Below the pieces are notes generated by a model. It was not told the origin of the DNA. It ran no database searches and worked only from the letters and a program-made list of their open reading frames with translations. A stretch of 64,000 bases of DNA from Stercorarius parasiticus (taxonomy: Eukaryota > Chordata > Aves > Charadriiformes > Stercorariidae). The stretch lies in assembly GCA_013396915.1 (NCBI GenBank), contig VWZL01000443.1, positions 326,085 through 390,084 on the forward strand. Reading direction: 5' to 3'. The position numbers and the translations under genes were made by a program. Of this stretch, positions 1 to 11,775 are shown one piece after another; within the stretch, counting starts at the first letter, position 1; each line of letters opens with the position of its first letter.

Positions 1-651
1 TTAAAATGCACCAAAGGGAAAAATCTGTGGAGACTGGATGGTTTTTTCCCAGGATTTTGAACCATTAATGTGTCCCAGATGTAATTTGTGAACCACTTGA
101 GTAGTGGTCCATGACATTCTTTTGTGTAGGAAGTGAGCTGGTCAAAGTAGAAGCCAACCAGCTCCCCATAATGCTCCTCACAAATGCGTATGACAGAAGA
201 GACACTAATTGATTAAAGCAGGAGAACAAGACAGCTTTACTACGAATAGTTTTGTAGGTTTGGGAGTTATTAGATGTGAAAGCTTGAACTTCAGGGAGCT
301 CTTGGAATGTCTCAGTGAATATTACAAGCTCTGTTTGAAGTCTTGCAGAAGTTACAAGGAAGGCAAGTGTGTCTGTGGATTTTTCATGTCCGAGAACAAT
401 AACAAAAAAGAATGTTATGACTACAAGCATTTACAGCATAAGTAAAACTTTAACCCATTCCACTATTTTTTTAGTTGAAATATCTGGGTTATGGTTGAAA
501 CTAGGTAAGTGCAGATTTGCTGTGAGGTAGGAGATGTGTGCCTGTGTGTTTAAGCAGTGGCAAGAGAAGCACATACTCATACTCCCCTATCAGTTACAAG
601 TAACATATTTAGTATTCAGTATATTCTCATAAATTCCCGTGCTCTGTAACA
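1..651. other. Unassigned block, long open frames on both strands
   Basis: No repeat or gene family is recognised here. The minus strand is open from 430 down to 65 (121 codons). A second minus frame is open from about 200 to the window edge and reads like protein (EEHYGELVGFYFDQLTSY and onward), preceded by a pyrimidine-containing stretch ending in AG. The plus strand is open over 209-445. Codons in the second minus frame often end in G or C, unlike the AT-rich surroundings. It could be an exon cut by the window edge, an old retropseudogene, or chance. Positions 446-651 hold nothing I recognise. Confidence 0.2.
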
Positions 652-1618
652 AGCAGTGTCCCTCAGGAGTCTGTATTGGGACTAGAACTGTTCAGTATCT
701 TTATTAATGACATTGTAGGACTGAGTGCACCCTCAGCAAGTTTAGCGATGACACAAGCTGAGTGGTAATATTGATACATTTGAGCGAAGGAATGCCATAC
801 AGAGGGATCTTGACAGTCTTGAGAAGTGGGCCCATGTGAACCTCATGAAGTTCAACAAAAACAAGTGCAAGGTCCTGCTCTTGGATTGGGGCAATCCCCA
901 GTATCAGTACTGATTGAGTGATGAATAGATTGAGGGCAGCTCTGCGGAGAAGGACTTGGGAATATTAGTGGATGAAAAATTGAACATGAGCCAGCAATGT
1001 GCACTCACAGCCCAGAAGGCCAGTCGCATCCTGGGCTGCATCAAAAGAAGCATGTCCAGCAGGTCAAGGGAGGTGATTCTGTCCCTCTACTCTACTCTGG
1101 TGAGACCCCACCTGGAGTGCTGCATCCAGCTCTGGGGTGCTCAGCACAAGAGACATGGACATGTTAGAGTTGGTCCAGAGGAGGGCCATGAAAATGATCG
1201 GAGGGCTGGAGCCCCTCCCCTATGAGGACAAAATGAGAGAGTTGTGATTATTCAGACTGAAGAAGAAGACTCCAGGGACACCTCATTGTGGCCTTTCAAT
1301 ACGTAAAAGGGGCTTACAAGAAAGATGGAGAGAGGCTTTTTACCAGGACCAGTAGTGACAGGACAAGGGGCAATTGTTTTAAGCTGAAAGAGCGTAGATT
1401 TAGATTAGATGTAAGATTCTTTACTGTGAGAGTGGTGAGACACTGGAACAGGTTGTCCAGAGAAGTTGTGGATGCCCCATCCCTGGAAGTGTTCAACATC
1501 AGGTTGGATGGGCTTTGAGCAACCTGATGTAGTGGAAGTTGTCGCTGCCCATGGTGGGGGGGTGGACTAGGTGATCTTTAATGGTCCCTTCTGGCCCAAA
1601 ACATTCTGTGATTTTCTA
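652..1618 (+). mobile_element. CR1 LINE fragment, 5'-truncated
   Basis: This is a 5'-truncated CR1 non-LTR retrotransposon, about 970 bp, in plus orientation. It begins in the reverse-transcriptase region just before motif B (decayed 'CCTCAGGAGTCTG') and runs through the ORF2 C-terminus to the 3' tail. The tail ends in two decayed 8-bp units (attctgtg, attttcta) at 1603-1618. The catalytic box, normally FADDT, reads FSDDT at 741-755. The frame is broken by several indels and stops, so only pieces stay open: 956-1225, with [11 protein letters not shown] and LVRPHLECC, and 1288-1518, with SSDRTRGNCFKL and VVRHWNRL. The copy is inactive. Divergence is visibly higher than in the copy at 10.7-11.8 kb. 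The family is certain; the subfamily is not assigned. Confidence 0.93.
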
Positions 1619-4600
1619 AGAGTCTATCACATGAGTCAATGGGAGCTGTGTGGTTTTGCAAGCTGTCCCATCTACATCAGGGCCAGTGGAGAACGAATTC
1701 TAGATTTTATTTTATTTTTTATAAATTTCTGGATAATCAGAGGTCTTCTTCTCAATGCCAAATTTAGAATTCACGGGGATTATTTTGCTTTTTGGGAAGT
1801 TTCTGTCATTTGCTTTCTCATAGCTCAAATCAACCCTAGGGTTGGCTTAAAGCTTTATTTGGTCAAAGCTTTAGAAAGACTTGATCTGACCTTTGTGAAG
1901 ACAGCAGAATTGTTTTCTTTAGGCCTAGATGCTGAATTCTGGGATTAATATATACAAAATGTTGAGCTTTAATGAATTTTTTGAGGGTATTTTTTTAAAC
2001 CTGAAGTAGGAACTGGAAGTTATCAACAACATGCTTTTATGTTGAATCAGTTAAGTCTCATCATGAAATATTATTAATTTTTCAGGGAACTGATATGTTT
2101 TATCTCTGTAGTTGTATTCTCTCATAGGTTGTAGATAAGGAATTTGTAACCTCTGCTGGAAAAGTTAATATGGCTCACAAGGAACTTCTATAAGCAATAT
2201 GAGTGTATCTCATTGAAGCTCAGAAAAATATTTAGTCATGTTAATTTCTGCGAATATATCTTGCAGCTTTGCAAGTTTGCATCTTGTAGACCTTGGGTCT
2301 TTCTTCCAGTCATGATGAGGTCTTAGGTCCAGACAAAGGCACCTCATAAATTTATTTGGTATAGGTGTCAATTTGGGCTCCTACTAAGAGTTCATCCCAT
2401 CCTTCCTCTGCCCCTCAGAAGTTGCTGCTGAAAATGTCATTTTAGTGTTCAAGCTTTCAGCTTTAGATTAGAACTCAGACATCTTATACTAGAAATTGAA
2501 AATCTTAACTGTACTCCCATGTCCCATTGGAGTCATTGCCTGTTACAACTCATAAATCTATGACTCTATGACTTTTGAGTCATTCATGATCCTAAATATT
2601 CCCTTTCATTATATTCATATAGGTCTTGCATAATGTGCTAGAGGACAGAGATGCCAAGATCTCAACTACTAAATTGGATATGCTGACTGTTTTCATATTT
2701 GGTAGATACAGGCCACAAACTACACTGCTCCATGCCCACTGGTTCTCCTGGGGTTGGAAGAATCTCCAGAATTATGTGTGATATTAATCTTCTAGCTTCC
2801 TCACCCACGTTTGAAAAAATTTAATCTGCTATCCTGAGGATAAAAACTAGATTAACTCTACTGATGTTCATCAGACAAAGATTGAATCAGCAGCTGGCCT
2901 GAGGCCCAGGAGCACCTGGGTCTCTAGAGTTGGTAGTGATCAGTTATTTTCCGTCAAAGAAAAGAAGTGTCATCATGAATTGTATGTAATCTTTCATGAA
3001 CAACTAATGACTCCCAAGATTATTTCTAAGTCTCCTGTAATCACTGTTATTTTTCCTAATTTCCATGAATGATGGAGGGTGGGGGTGGGAAGAATTTTAC
3101 TTCTTAGTGGCACTACTGTCATTGTATTTCTTATTTTTTAAGTCTTTCTGGCTTTAGAAGTGCAATGTATTTGCCTTTCTGTTAATGGCTAATACGCAAC
3201 TTCAAAAATCTTTCCACAGTTCATCAGCTGTAGGAAGCTGCCTTTCACTATTCTCACTTAGCAAACTGGTTTGATTTCATCTGGTGTTCCCACTGCGGGG
3301 CAGATGGCAGAAATGGCTGATGTCTGTGCTACTCAGGCATGGTGTCTTCAGATCCCTGCGTCAGAACTGCATAATGTAGAGGGAAGCAATTTTTGGCTGC
3401 TCACTCAAGATAGCTCCCTTGAGTGATGAGGCATGTAAGCCTTCAGGCTCAAACCACAGAACTGTTTTGTTTTCCTCATCCCTGCTCCCTTCCTTCTTTC
3501 TCCCTCCTTTCCCCTTTTTTTATGAATTAGGATGTTAGCTTATTAATTCTGTTCTAAAACACTGCTGAATGCAAAATAATATCAACTTAGTGATTTCATT
3601 CTGTTTCAACAATTGGAACAAAGTAGAATATGCTATTATGTAATATGAATCTCAATGTATTATAGATGGAAAGTGCTGACAGAAAGCTTACTGGTGTTAA
3701 AACAAAGTATATAGGCTGTAGTCAATCTCCTTTTTAGCTTTCGTGAAACCTTAATATCAGTGTGCATCACACAAAGCTGTAGCTATGGTTCTAATGTAAA
3801 AAGAATCTCAAATGTGAGATTTCTTTACTTCATGTTATTATTATTCCGATAAGTCTTTTTAGCTTGTGTAGTGCCTATATTATAAAGAACACAATTGTTT
3901 ACTCTCATTTTCTCTAATATACATTCCATTCTGTGGACATCAGGGCCAATGCAGGCCACAGCAAAAGGCTATATAAGTTGCAAATTTCTACTATACAGTA
4001 CAAAACATTTGCGTTGAATTTTAATTCTGTATGTTCTTCCCTGAACTTTCTTTTTAAAATCTAGTGTAAGATAATAACTTTATTAAAATACTGTAAGACA
4101 CTGATGTTCTTTCCATGTTTGTTGAAGGACTTTGGGTTCTAAAGTTTGACTTAGGTATGACCATGTGCCAGATTTGTCTTTAATATTTACGGATGGTCCA
4201 TGATAAGGACAACAAAAGGCTTTTTATTTTCTCAGGCAGAAAGAAGATGTGATCCTTAGGACTTGAGCATGTATCCCTTCTGAGGTGGAGAAAAATCTTA
4301 AATTCTCACACTTCTTTCAGCTGAGTCATTATGTCATTGATGTGCTGTTAGCAGAGTTGCATCCAGCTAAACTACAAGCAAAGTAATTCAGTGTGTGGTT
4401 TGATGTGAAGGTTGTAACCCCATTCCAAAATGCCTGTGCCCCAGGCCTTTTAAATGCATGTATTTCCCACTGTCATTGGCTTGCTGTCCTTCCAGGCACT
4501 CTGCTCAAGAAGCTTACTGCTTTTAGCTTTAGAGAGTTAAAATAGCCAGATGAAACTCTTGTAAAACTACATAACTTACCATGGTTTGACTTGTTTCACT

Positions 4601-7600
4601 GTAGCAAAAAAAGAAAGAGAACTAAAGTCCTAATTCCACAGCAAGACTTCTGTATTTTTTAGGGATTCTGGGACCTCCTGTAGCCCTTGAAGAAACTGAA
4701 AAAGATGAGGGAACAAATGAAACTGGGGGAATTCCTCCTTAATAACTTATTTTAGAAAGTGTTTGCACTGATTTTAATCAGAAGTTAATCTTTAGAAATC
4801 AATAGACGGTTTCAGTTCCCTTTCCGACTCTTTTCTCTTCATTCTATACACGCAAAGTTGCTTTTCTGAAAGCTCATATAGAAAGAGAAATTTGGTCTTT
4901 GGTTTTGTGCCTTCCTCATACATCATCATGGGGAGAACAGGTCCTGTAGTGTAAGAGCAAGGAAGAATTTTACGTGCTGAAGGAAGGCACAGATGGAGGG
5001 AAGAGGAATCATTGTTTGTGAAATATGAAGTTTTTTCACAGCTAGGGGGGTTTCAAAGGAACCTACGCAGACAGCTGAATATTTTTGTAAGTCCAAAGTG
5101 ACATCTGGGGAACTACTGGCAATGAAAATATTGTCCAAAACTTGATAATTTTCTGAAATGTTCATCAGTACCTTGAGATTTTGGGAGAAATTGAAGGTCT
5201 CCATTGTAATAAGGTCTATAATAAGTCAGTTCCCATCCTTTGGAGAATGTTCTGCAAGGAGAAAAGGAACAAAAGAAGTAAAGGGAGGTTAAAATTACTT
5301 GCCAGGATTTATGGAGCTTGATTTAGAAACTTGGTCTCAGATTTCCCAGTTTGGGTTTCTGGTAACTATGCTATGAAAGCCATAATCTTGTATCAGAAAA
5401 GTCACATCTATGCCAAGTAAACATAGAGAAGAACCTGTAAGGTATGAAAACTAATGTACAGTTGAAGTGGAAGGTGATAATACGAACAAACACACATTAA
5501 CCACTTTGTAACTATTCTGTTTTTAACAACAGATTAACTTATTAAACTATATATACTTTAATGATTTTTAATGTACTTGATTAGTGCTCATTTGTACCAA
5601 ACATACAAAGTCTGGCTTTACATTATATCTGCTCTTGGTCATAAACTCTTTATTGAATATTCCTGAAGGTTTTGAATTGAATTCTAGAATGGAAATCCTG
5701 TGTGAACCATTTATCGTTGGAAGCCCAGGGAAGCTTTGTGTACAGAAAGCAAAAGCACAGTATGTATGTGTCTCAAATGTGTAAATATAATAAAGACTGC
5801 TTGTAAATGACCTCAACTTTTGAGCTAAGTGCAGGCATGACATACAAGCAAGACAAGTGGTATCTTTAGCTGAAATGAATGATTATAAATCTTTGTCTTA
5901 CGCATTTCCAAGAGAAAAAGGAAGAAACATTTGGATTTTTTCTTTGTAAAAATAAGATTTAAAAGATTTTTATTTAAACAGGGAAATAAAATTCACATAG
6001 CTTTATAAATAATCTATTATTAAATTAAGATATTAATATTTTCTAATTCTGTGATAGTTGGAAGGTAATTTTCTGATTTTTACGTGCAATCATCATTGTG
6101 CTGCTAGCTTTGGACCACATGTCTGGTGAGATTTGCAAATAAACATCAAAAGTTTTACAAGGTTTGATGGCTTGTGGCTTATATATGGAAGTCAGAGTTA
6201 AAAAGAAGATATAAAACACAAAAAAAATACAGGCTTTCATCCTGGAGAAGAGCACATGAAATATCCTTTAAAGTTACTAGTTGATAGTTTCCAATGAATA
6301 AGTTGAAAACAATTGTCACAGCTAGGGTTACTTTTGGAAAAAAAAAAAAGTATTGTGTTTAGTATGTGTGACAATACATGTACAGTAACTGGAAGGAAAG
6401 CATACACTGCAATATGATAAGTTAATAAATACATTTAATTTCTTTGATCTCAAAGCCAGATATATTTTGTTCCAAAAATACATTCCTTAACAGTAGTATA
6501 ATAACAGAAATTGAATTACAGTAACTTAAAGACCCACATATCAGCTTTCTTGTGATGACAGCATTAAGTGGGTACAATTATCAGCAACTTCAAATTGTCA
6601 TGAAATTGAAAGAATTGCATGCTGTCTGCACATTTTTGTTTTTTCCCTTTTACAGCCTTCCTACCTTGAGAAATCAGGATGGGATGTTGAAAAGGTCATA
6701 GGAATCAGAATAAGAACACAAAACACGATATAGGAATCTGTTTTCATGCTTTGCAAAGAAATGAGGATAAATGTGAAGAAAATTAAGAATGCGTGCATAG
6801 CTGATTGGAAATTAGTACTATATATAACTCTTTTTTCTGAACTGTTTGTTTTAATTTTTATCTCAATATTCTCAACTTAGTCTTTAAGGAAGTCCAGGAC
6901 AGTTATGAAAAGATCCATCTATCAGAAAAAAATCTAAGCTTCTGTTGAGATGACCAATTACCCAAAAAGGGGGGAAAAAAGGCATAAAAGCTTAATAGAT
7001 TGTGCATACAAGCATAGATTTCTTTTCTAACCCTTTCCTTGTTCTAAATGGCATATTTGGGCATTTGATGGAAATACACTTAGGTGGAACGAGCCACAAG
7101 CATCTGGAAGGACTTCACATGAGGCAGATCCTATCTATCTCTTCATGCTATGCTAATGCAGCTATTGTTTTGCAGTGTTCCATTGGTAATTTTTAAGACC
7201 TCATCTGAGTTTTTCTCAAGAAATATGGAAAGCCTAGAGATCTTTCCTACTGAGTTAGAATCAATGAGTCTGTATCTTCTGCAGCTTGAACAGTATTTTT
7301 TATTCCGTTGCTTGTGAGGGAAGGATTTCAGTTGGTGTTAAATGTTTTGTGTCTGTTAGAATTTTTTCTTTTTCCTTCTAAAGTTTTTCTATACCATTCC
7401 CCAAATGCTGAAAGCTCTCAGTTTATTGATATTCTTGATTATTCCCCTCTTTTACACTGCCACATTTCTTTTTTTCTTATGAGCTTTTGGCTTCCCTTTC
7501 ATGTCTTTAGCTGGTTTACAGATTATTGGGAAGCAATACCAGCAGGGTGGCTGGAGTGAAACATTGAGATGAACCATTCAGATCTAAATACCTAAAGTGT

Positions 7601-9436
7601 GATTGCTTGTTATTTGAAACTTGGTTGTGTAGTTACACCATCATTTTCATCTTTTAGACTGAAATACATAAGCACAGAAAAGCCCAGATACATAAAAGCA
7701 TGTTGAAAGTTCTTTTCTTAGGTGAATTTCTTTGTGCTATCAACTGTAGTAATATCTGACATATCACTCAAAATCTGCCTTTCTCTTTGGCTAGATTAAC
7801 TATATAGTATTGCCTTCAGCCCTATTAATGTCACTAACACCATATGCAATTGTTGCAGGCTCCTTCCAGAGTAACATTGACAGGATTGGAGCTTGGCACG
7901 GAAAGGGGGAAAATATTAAAAAATCTGAATATGTCTTTGTTTTGATTTCATTTTGGTCCTGTCTTAATTAAATGTTTTTATTTTTTAACAAAAAATAAAC
8001 ATTGCTTTTTGTACATTTCTTCTGTCCTTCCCATCACAAAATATATCTTTCTAGATTCATGCCTAAGGTTTCCAGACTCAAAGAAATAGTCTCAACATTT
8101 TCACAGAAATACAAATTAAAAATTAAGGAGAGCACTTTACTCTCTCTTCTTTGGTAGGCCACAAGTCTATAAGTATGTTTGTATGGTTTAGCACATTCAC
8201 TTGTACGTAAGAAATAACTTAAACAATATTTTTACCTTTCTTCAGCTATTCTTTTTTCTAAAAAAAAATAGTTTAAACAAAGCTACTGTGCTATACCTTG
8301 TTTGTGTCAGTAAAGTTAACTTTCATTTATGAAAACAGTTGTCCTCATTTCTATTTCTGTGGTATGGAGCCAAAGATTTCAAGAAGTCTTCTTTTCCTTC
8401 TTATAAAACTTTAAATGTTGTGCAGGCACCTGTTGGTTCTCCCTGTAGGTGTAACTTGGGGCTGGACTCTCTGACACTGTTAATCTGAAACTCAAGTATT
8501 TTAGCTCTCCCAAAATGCCACCACCCCTTTAATATCAAAGGATAACACATTGCTTGGTTCTTTGTAGCCCCATTAAGCTAACATGGTGTTAGAGCTTCCC
8601 AGAATCCCTTTTCCTTACTTATACAACTTTTATTTGCTTAAGCAGATCTAGGAAAAAAAAGGTAGTATATTTCACTGTGCAGTGTATTGGTGTAGGATAT
8701 AAACTGTGATCTTGTCTTTTTGTTTTTCTGTTTAGCCTGTGTTTTGGATTTTAATTGTAAATCTAGACATTTATAGTTATAGACTTCAGGTATCTTCTAG
8801 CAAAATTTGCCATGATAGGGAAGTACTAAAGCTTCAAGAAGTGATTTGTAAGCATCCTTAAATTGAAAGTGAATACAATAAACAAATGTTTTTTCTTTTT
8901 GTTGCGAAGCATAATAAAATGCTATTTATTTGGTGTTGACTTTAAAACGGCATTGTAGTCTTTGTGAGTAATTGTGGATGAAAAGAAATAGGAGTAAGAA
9001 AGTAAAATACTACTGTAAAGGGAGTAGAAATTAAACATATAAGATAGGAAAGGAAAAATTGGAAATTACCTGAATATGTTGCATACATGAATATGCAGAT
9101 GATCTTAACTATTCCATTAGGATTTTATTCACTCAAACTTTACAGATTTAGTGTTAAGAACTTGAAACTTGATGAAATGTCATTCCTTTCAGTACTGTAG
9201 CTAAGACAAGAATTTAATAAAGTAGGTGAAATACAGGATATTTTATCATTGAGGACTTACATAAGCACAATATTCAGCACTGTAGCCATCATAAGTAATA
9301 GAAATCTTGCACATTAAACAAACAGTAGTGTATTTATGATTGCTTAAGTCTAAAATGTTGCTAGCTTTCACGTATATCCACATCACCTGTACTTTTAAGA
9401 CATGTCTTCATAAAATGGAGTGTATACAGATACCGG
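1619..9436. other. AT-rich non-coding stretch, nothing recognised
   Basis: There is no recognisable gene, RNA gene or intact repeat in this 7.8-kb stretch. The open frames are short and carry no family signature. It holds a 12-base A run (6338-6349), a G-rich patch near 3074-3089, and one exon-like stretch on the minus strand (5172-5251, listed separately). It is most simply intergenic or intronic DNA. Confidence 0.6.
5172..5251 (-). other. Candidate internal exon (weak)
   Basis: On the minus strand a strong acceptor-like sequence (pyrimidine tract ending cttttctccttgcag) at about 5252-5275 is followed by 80 nt, then AAG|GTACTG. One frame stays open across the 80 nt with one extra base at each end and reads 26 residues, starting TFSKGWELTYYRPYYNG. 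If read through the donor, it stays open for about 19 more codons to a stop. No protein family is recognised. A chance match of this quality is plausible in AT-rich DNA, so this is a pointer for checking against transcripts rather than a gene call. Confidence 0.15.
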
Positions 9437-9784
9437 GGGCCTACAAGAAAGCTGGGGAGGGGCTGTTTTCAAGGGTATGTAGTGATAGGATGAGGGGCAA
9501 TGGTTTTAAACTAGAGCAGGGTAGGTTTAGATTAGACATTAGGAAGCAGTTCTTTACAATGAGTTCTTTACAGTGAGACACCAGAAAAGGTTGCCCAGAG
9601 AGGTGGTGGAGGCCCCATCCCTGGAGATATTCGAGGCCCCATCCCTGGAGATATTCAAGGCCAGGCTTGATAAGGCTCTGAGCAACCTGATCTAGTTAAA
9701 GATATCCCTGCTTACTGGAGGGGGGTTGGACTAGATGACCTTTAAAGGTCCCTTTCAACCCAAGACATTCTATGATTCTATGAT
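9437..9784 (+). mobile_element. CR1 LINE 3' end with internal tandem duplications
   Basis: This is a short 5'-truncated CR1 copy of about 350 bp. It covers the last part of ORF2 (AYKKAGEGLFSRVCSDRMRG, then a frame break), the 3' untranslated region and the 3' tail. The tail has two perfect 8-bp units (attctatg) at 9767-9782. The frame is disrupted by a 14-bp tandem duplication (9548-9575). A 24-bp unit (eight codons) is also duplicated exactly at 9609-9656. Just before the tail, ggttgga (9724-9730) and the imperfect partner ttcaacc mark the usual CR1 3' stem-loop. The copy cannot encode protein. Confidence 0.95.
9609..9656 (+). repeat. Perfect 24-bp tandem duplication inside CR1
   Basis: The unit starting gaggccccatccctgg and ending agatattc occurs twice without a mismatch, at 9609-9632 and 9633-9656. 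Other CR1 copies in the window (for example near 1480) have this segment once, so the doubling is private to this copy or its source element. Confidence 0.95.
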
Positions 9785-10746
9785 ACATGCATGCACACAC
9801 ACTCATGCTCTGTATGCTTCAACCATACACCAATTGGTGTTTTGATTCCAGTATTCTTAGTCAGAATAACATATTTAAAAAGATATGGGCTCTGAACTAG
9901 ATCTTTATTTTTTCAGTCGTCTTCATTCGTCTTTCTTTGAAAGTTAAGCTCAATATTAGCATTATTTTTCTTATTTGTTTTTCTTTAACACCCTTGCCCT
10001 CTTATCCAGAATAGGGGTACAAAAAAAGACATCTTTGTCCCAAAAACCTTTTCATATTTTTTCAATTTATTAAATGAAAATTGGTTTGTTGCACTGAATG
10101 GTAACTCTTAAAAAAACCTGCTGTATGAGGCAAAGACTTTTTTTTGTACCTCTGTTCTGGATCAAGAAGATGTTATGTGAATCACGTTATAAACCTCAAA
10201 CTTCCAAATTACCTGTGTTAGAGACTTGAAGACCTTTATCAATGCAAGATGGGAATTACTTTAAGCTGGCTTGCACCAGAGGCTGGTACCTAGATGTTTG
10301 TGGCAAAGCACTCATGATCACCAAAGTGAAGAAAGAGAGGGAAAGACAGGTTTTCTCTGAGCTCTTGGACCTTAGTAACGAGGTGGAATATTCCCACAGA
10401 AGAGCTGAACATTAATAATCCTGCAAATGTGCTTTTCTGATTCTTTGTTCCACACTGTAGTCATGGTGCCCTGTATTACAAGGTGGGGTGAGTTGAAGTC
10501 TACATGACTTCTTTTTAATGTTCCAGCTATGCAAGTTGCAGACAAGGTTTTCTTACTTCCATCTCATATAATTGTGAGAGTGAGCTTGCATCACTCTACA
10601 ACCGTGTGAAGATTATAAACAGATTACTGTTTGGTTTTGGTTTTCTTTTTTTTTTTTTTATTTAATTTGGCTTACCAGGAATCGGTTCTAACTATGTGCT
10701 GCACAAAACTTTTCTCAGTGGGGTCTGCAGCAGAGCTTCTACTGTT
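9785..10746. other. Non-coding spacer, nothing recognised
   Basis: This is AT-rich sequence between two CR1 copies. A 14-base T run (10646-10659) and a short CA-rich stretch after 9785 are the only low-complexity features. I see no gene. Confidence 0.6.
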
Positions 10747-10776
10747 CATAGAATCATAGAATCATAGAATCTTCAT

Positions 10777-10812
10777 GGTTGGAAAGGACCTTTGAGATCA
10801 TCGAGTCCAACC
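10777..10812 (-). other. CR1 3' UTR stem-loop
   Basis: On the element strand the stretch begins ggttgga and ends tccaacc, giving a 7-bp stem just upstream of the 8-bp tail units. This hairpin recurs at CR1 3' ends and is thought to be recognised by the element's reverse transcriptase. Here it is fully complementary. Confidence 0.8.
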
Positions 10813-10848
10813 ATACACACACAAAAAAAACCCCTACGATCTGTGTCA

Positions 10849-11775
10849 CTAGAGTATTCCCTGGAGTGCCAAATCTACACGTTTCTTAAATACCTCTAGG
10901 GATGGTGACTCAGCCACCTCCCTGGGCAGGCTGTTCCACTGCCTGACCACTCTTTCAGTAAAGGAATTCTTCCTAACATCTAATCTAAACCTCCCCTGCC
11001 GCAACTTCAGACCATTTCCTCTGGTCCTGTCATTATTCACCTGGGAGAAGAGGCCAACACCCACCTCTCTACAACCTCCTTTCAGGTAGCTGTAGAGGGC
11101 AATGAGGTCTCCCCTCAGCCTCCTCTTCTCCAGACTAAACATGCCCAGTTCCCTCAGCCTCTCCTCATATGGCTTGGACTCCAGACCCCTCACCAGCTTG
11201 GTAGCTCTCCTCTGGACCCACTCCAGCACTTCAATGTCCCTCCTGTACAGAGGGGCCCAGAACTGAACACAGTACTCGAGGTGAGGCCTCACCAGTGCTG
11301 AGTACAGAGGCACAATCACTTCCCTCCTCCTGCTGGCCACGCTATTCCTGATATAAGCCAGAATGCTGTTGGCCTTCGTGGCCACCTGGGCACACTGCTG
11401 GCTCATGTTAAGCTGGTTGTCCACCAGCACCCCCAGGTCCTTTTCTGCTGGGCAGCTTTCTAGCCACTCTTCCCCAAGCCTGTAGTGTTGCTTGGGGTTG
11501 TTGTGACTGAAATGCAGGACCCGGCACTTGGCCTTATTAAACCTCATATAATTGGCCTTGGCCCGTCGATCCAGCCTGTCCAGGTCCCTCTGTAGAGGCT
11601 TCCTACCCTCAAGCAGATGAACACTCCCACCTCGTTTGGTGTCGTCTGCAAACTTACTGAGGGTGCACTCAATCCCGTCATCCAGATCATTGATAAAGAT
11701 GTTAAACAAAACTGGCCCCAAAACTGAGCCCTGAGGGACACCACTGGTGACTGGCTGCCAAGAGGATTTCACCCC
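10849..11775 (-). pseudogene. CR1 ORF2 C-terminal half, open but 5'-truncated
   Basis: About 308 codons of CR1 ORF2 (endonuclease/reverse transcriptase polyprotein) remain without a stop or frameshift. Motif [15 protein letters not shown], starts at 11736. The catalytic box FADDT is intact at 11638-11652. Downstream lie [27 protein letters not shown], the basic [20 protein letters not shown] stretch and the C-terminal [11 protein letters not shown] region. The stop is at 10849. The endonuclease domain and early reverse-transcriptase motifs, including motif A with the first catalytic Asp, are missing, so no active enzyme can be made. The same frame continues about 50 codons upstream into unique flank to an ATG at 11925; that part has no CR1 similarity and is probably accidental. 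Confidence 0.93.

Larger units (their letters stand above)
10747..11775 (-). mobile_element. CR1 LINE, 5'-truncated, best-preserved copy
   Basis: This minus-strand CR1 is about 1.03 kb. Its 3' end lies at 10747, with three perfect tandem 8-bp units (10747-10770, attctatg on the element strand). Just inside is the conserved 3' stem-loop (10777-10783 pairs with 10806-10812). The 3' untranslated region is about 80 bp and contains a run of eight T's on the element strand. The 5' end is truncated within the reverse transcriptase near 11775, as expected from incomplete target-primed reverse transcription. The coding part is uninterrupted and the tail units are perfect, so this is one of the youngest insertions here. 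It shares subfamily features with the fragment at 60899-61180. Confidence 0.96.

Noticed and set aside
1571..1948. 125-codon open frame, plus
   Set aside because: It starts inside the CR1 3' UTR and runs into unique AT-rich flank; the composition is Phe/Leu/Ile-rich, as expected of AT-rich noise, with no motif.
2553..2590. CR1-tail-like words (aaatctatgactctatgact)
   Set aside because: Two 8-bp-like units are visible, but the 200 bases upstream show no CR1 3' UTR or stem-loop, so I cannot separate it from chance.
4926..5204. 92-codon open frame, minus
   Set aside because: It is in a different frame from the exon-like stretch at 5172-5251 and has no motif or splice support of its own.
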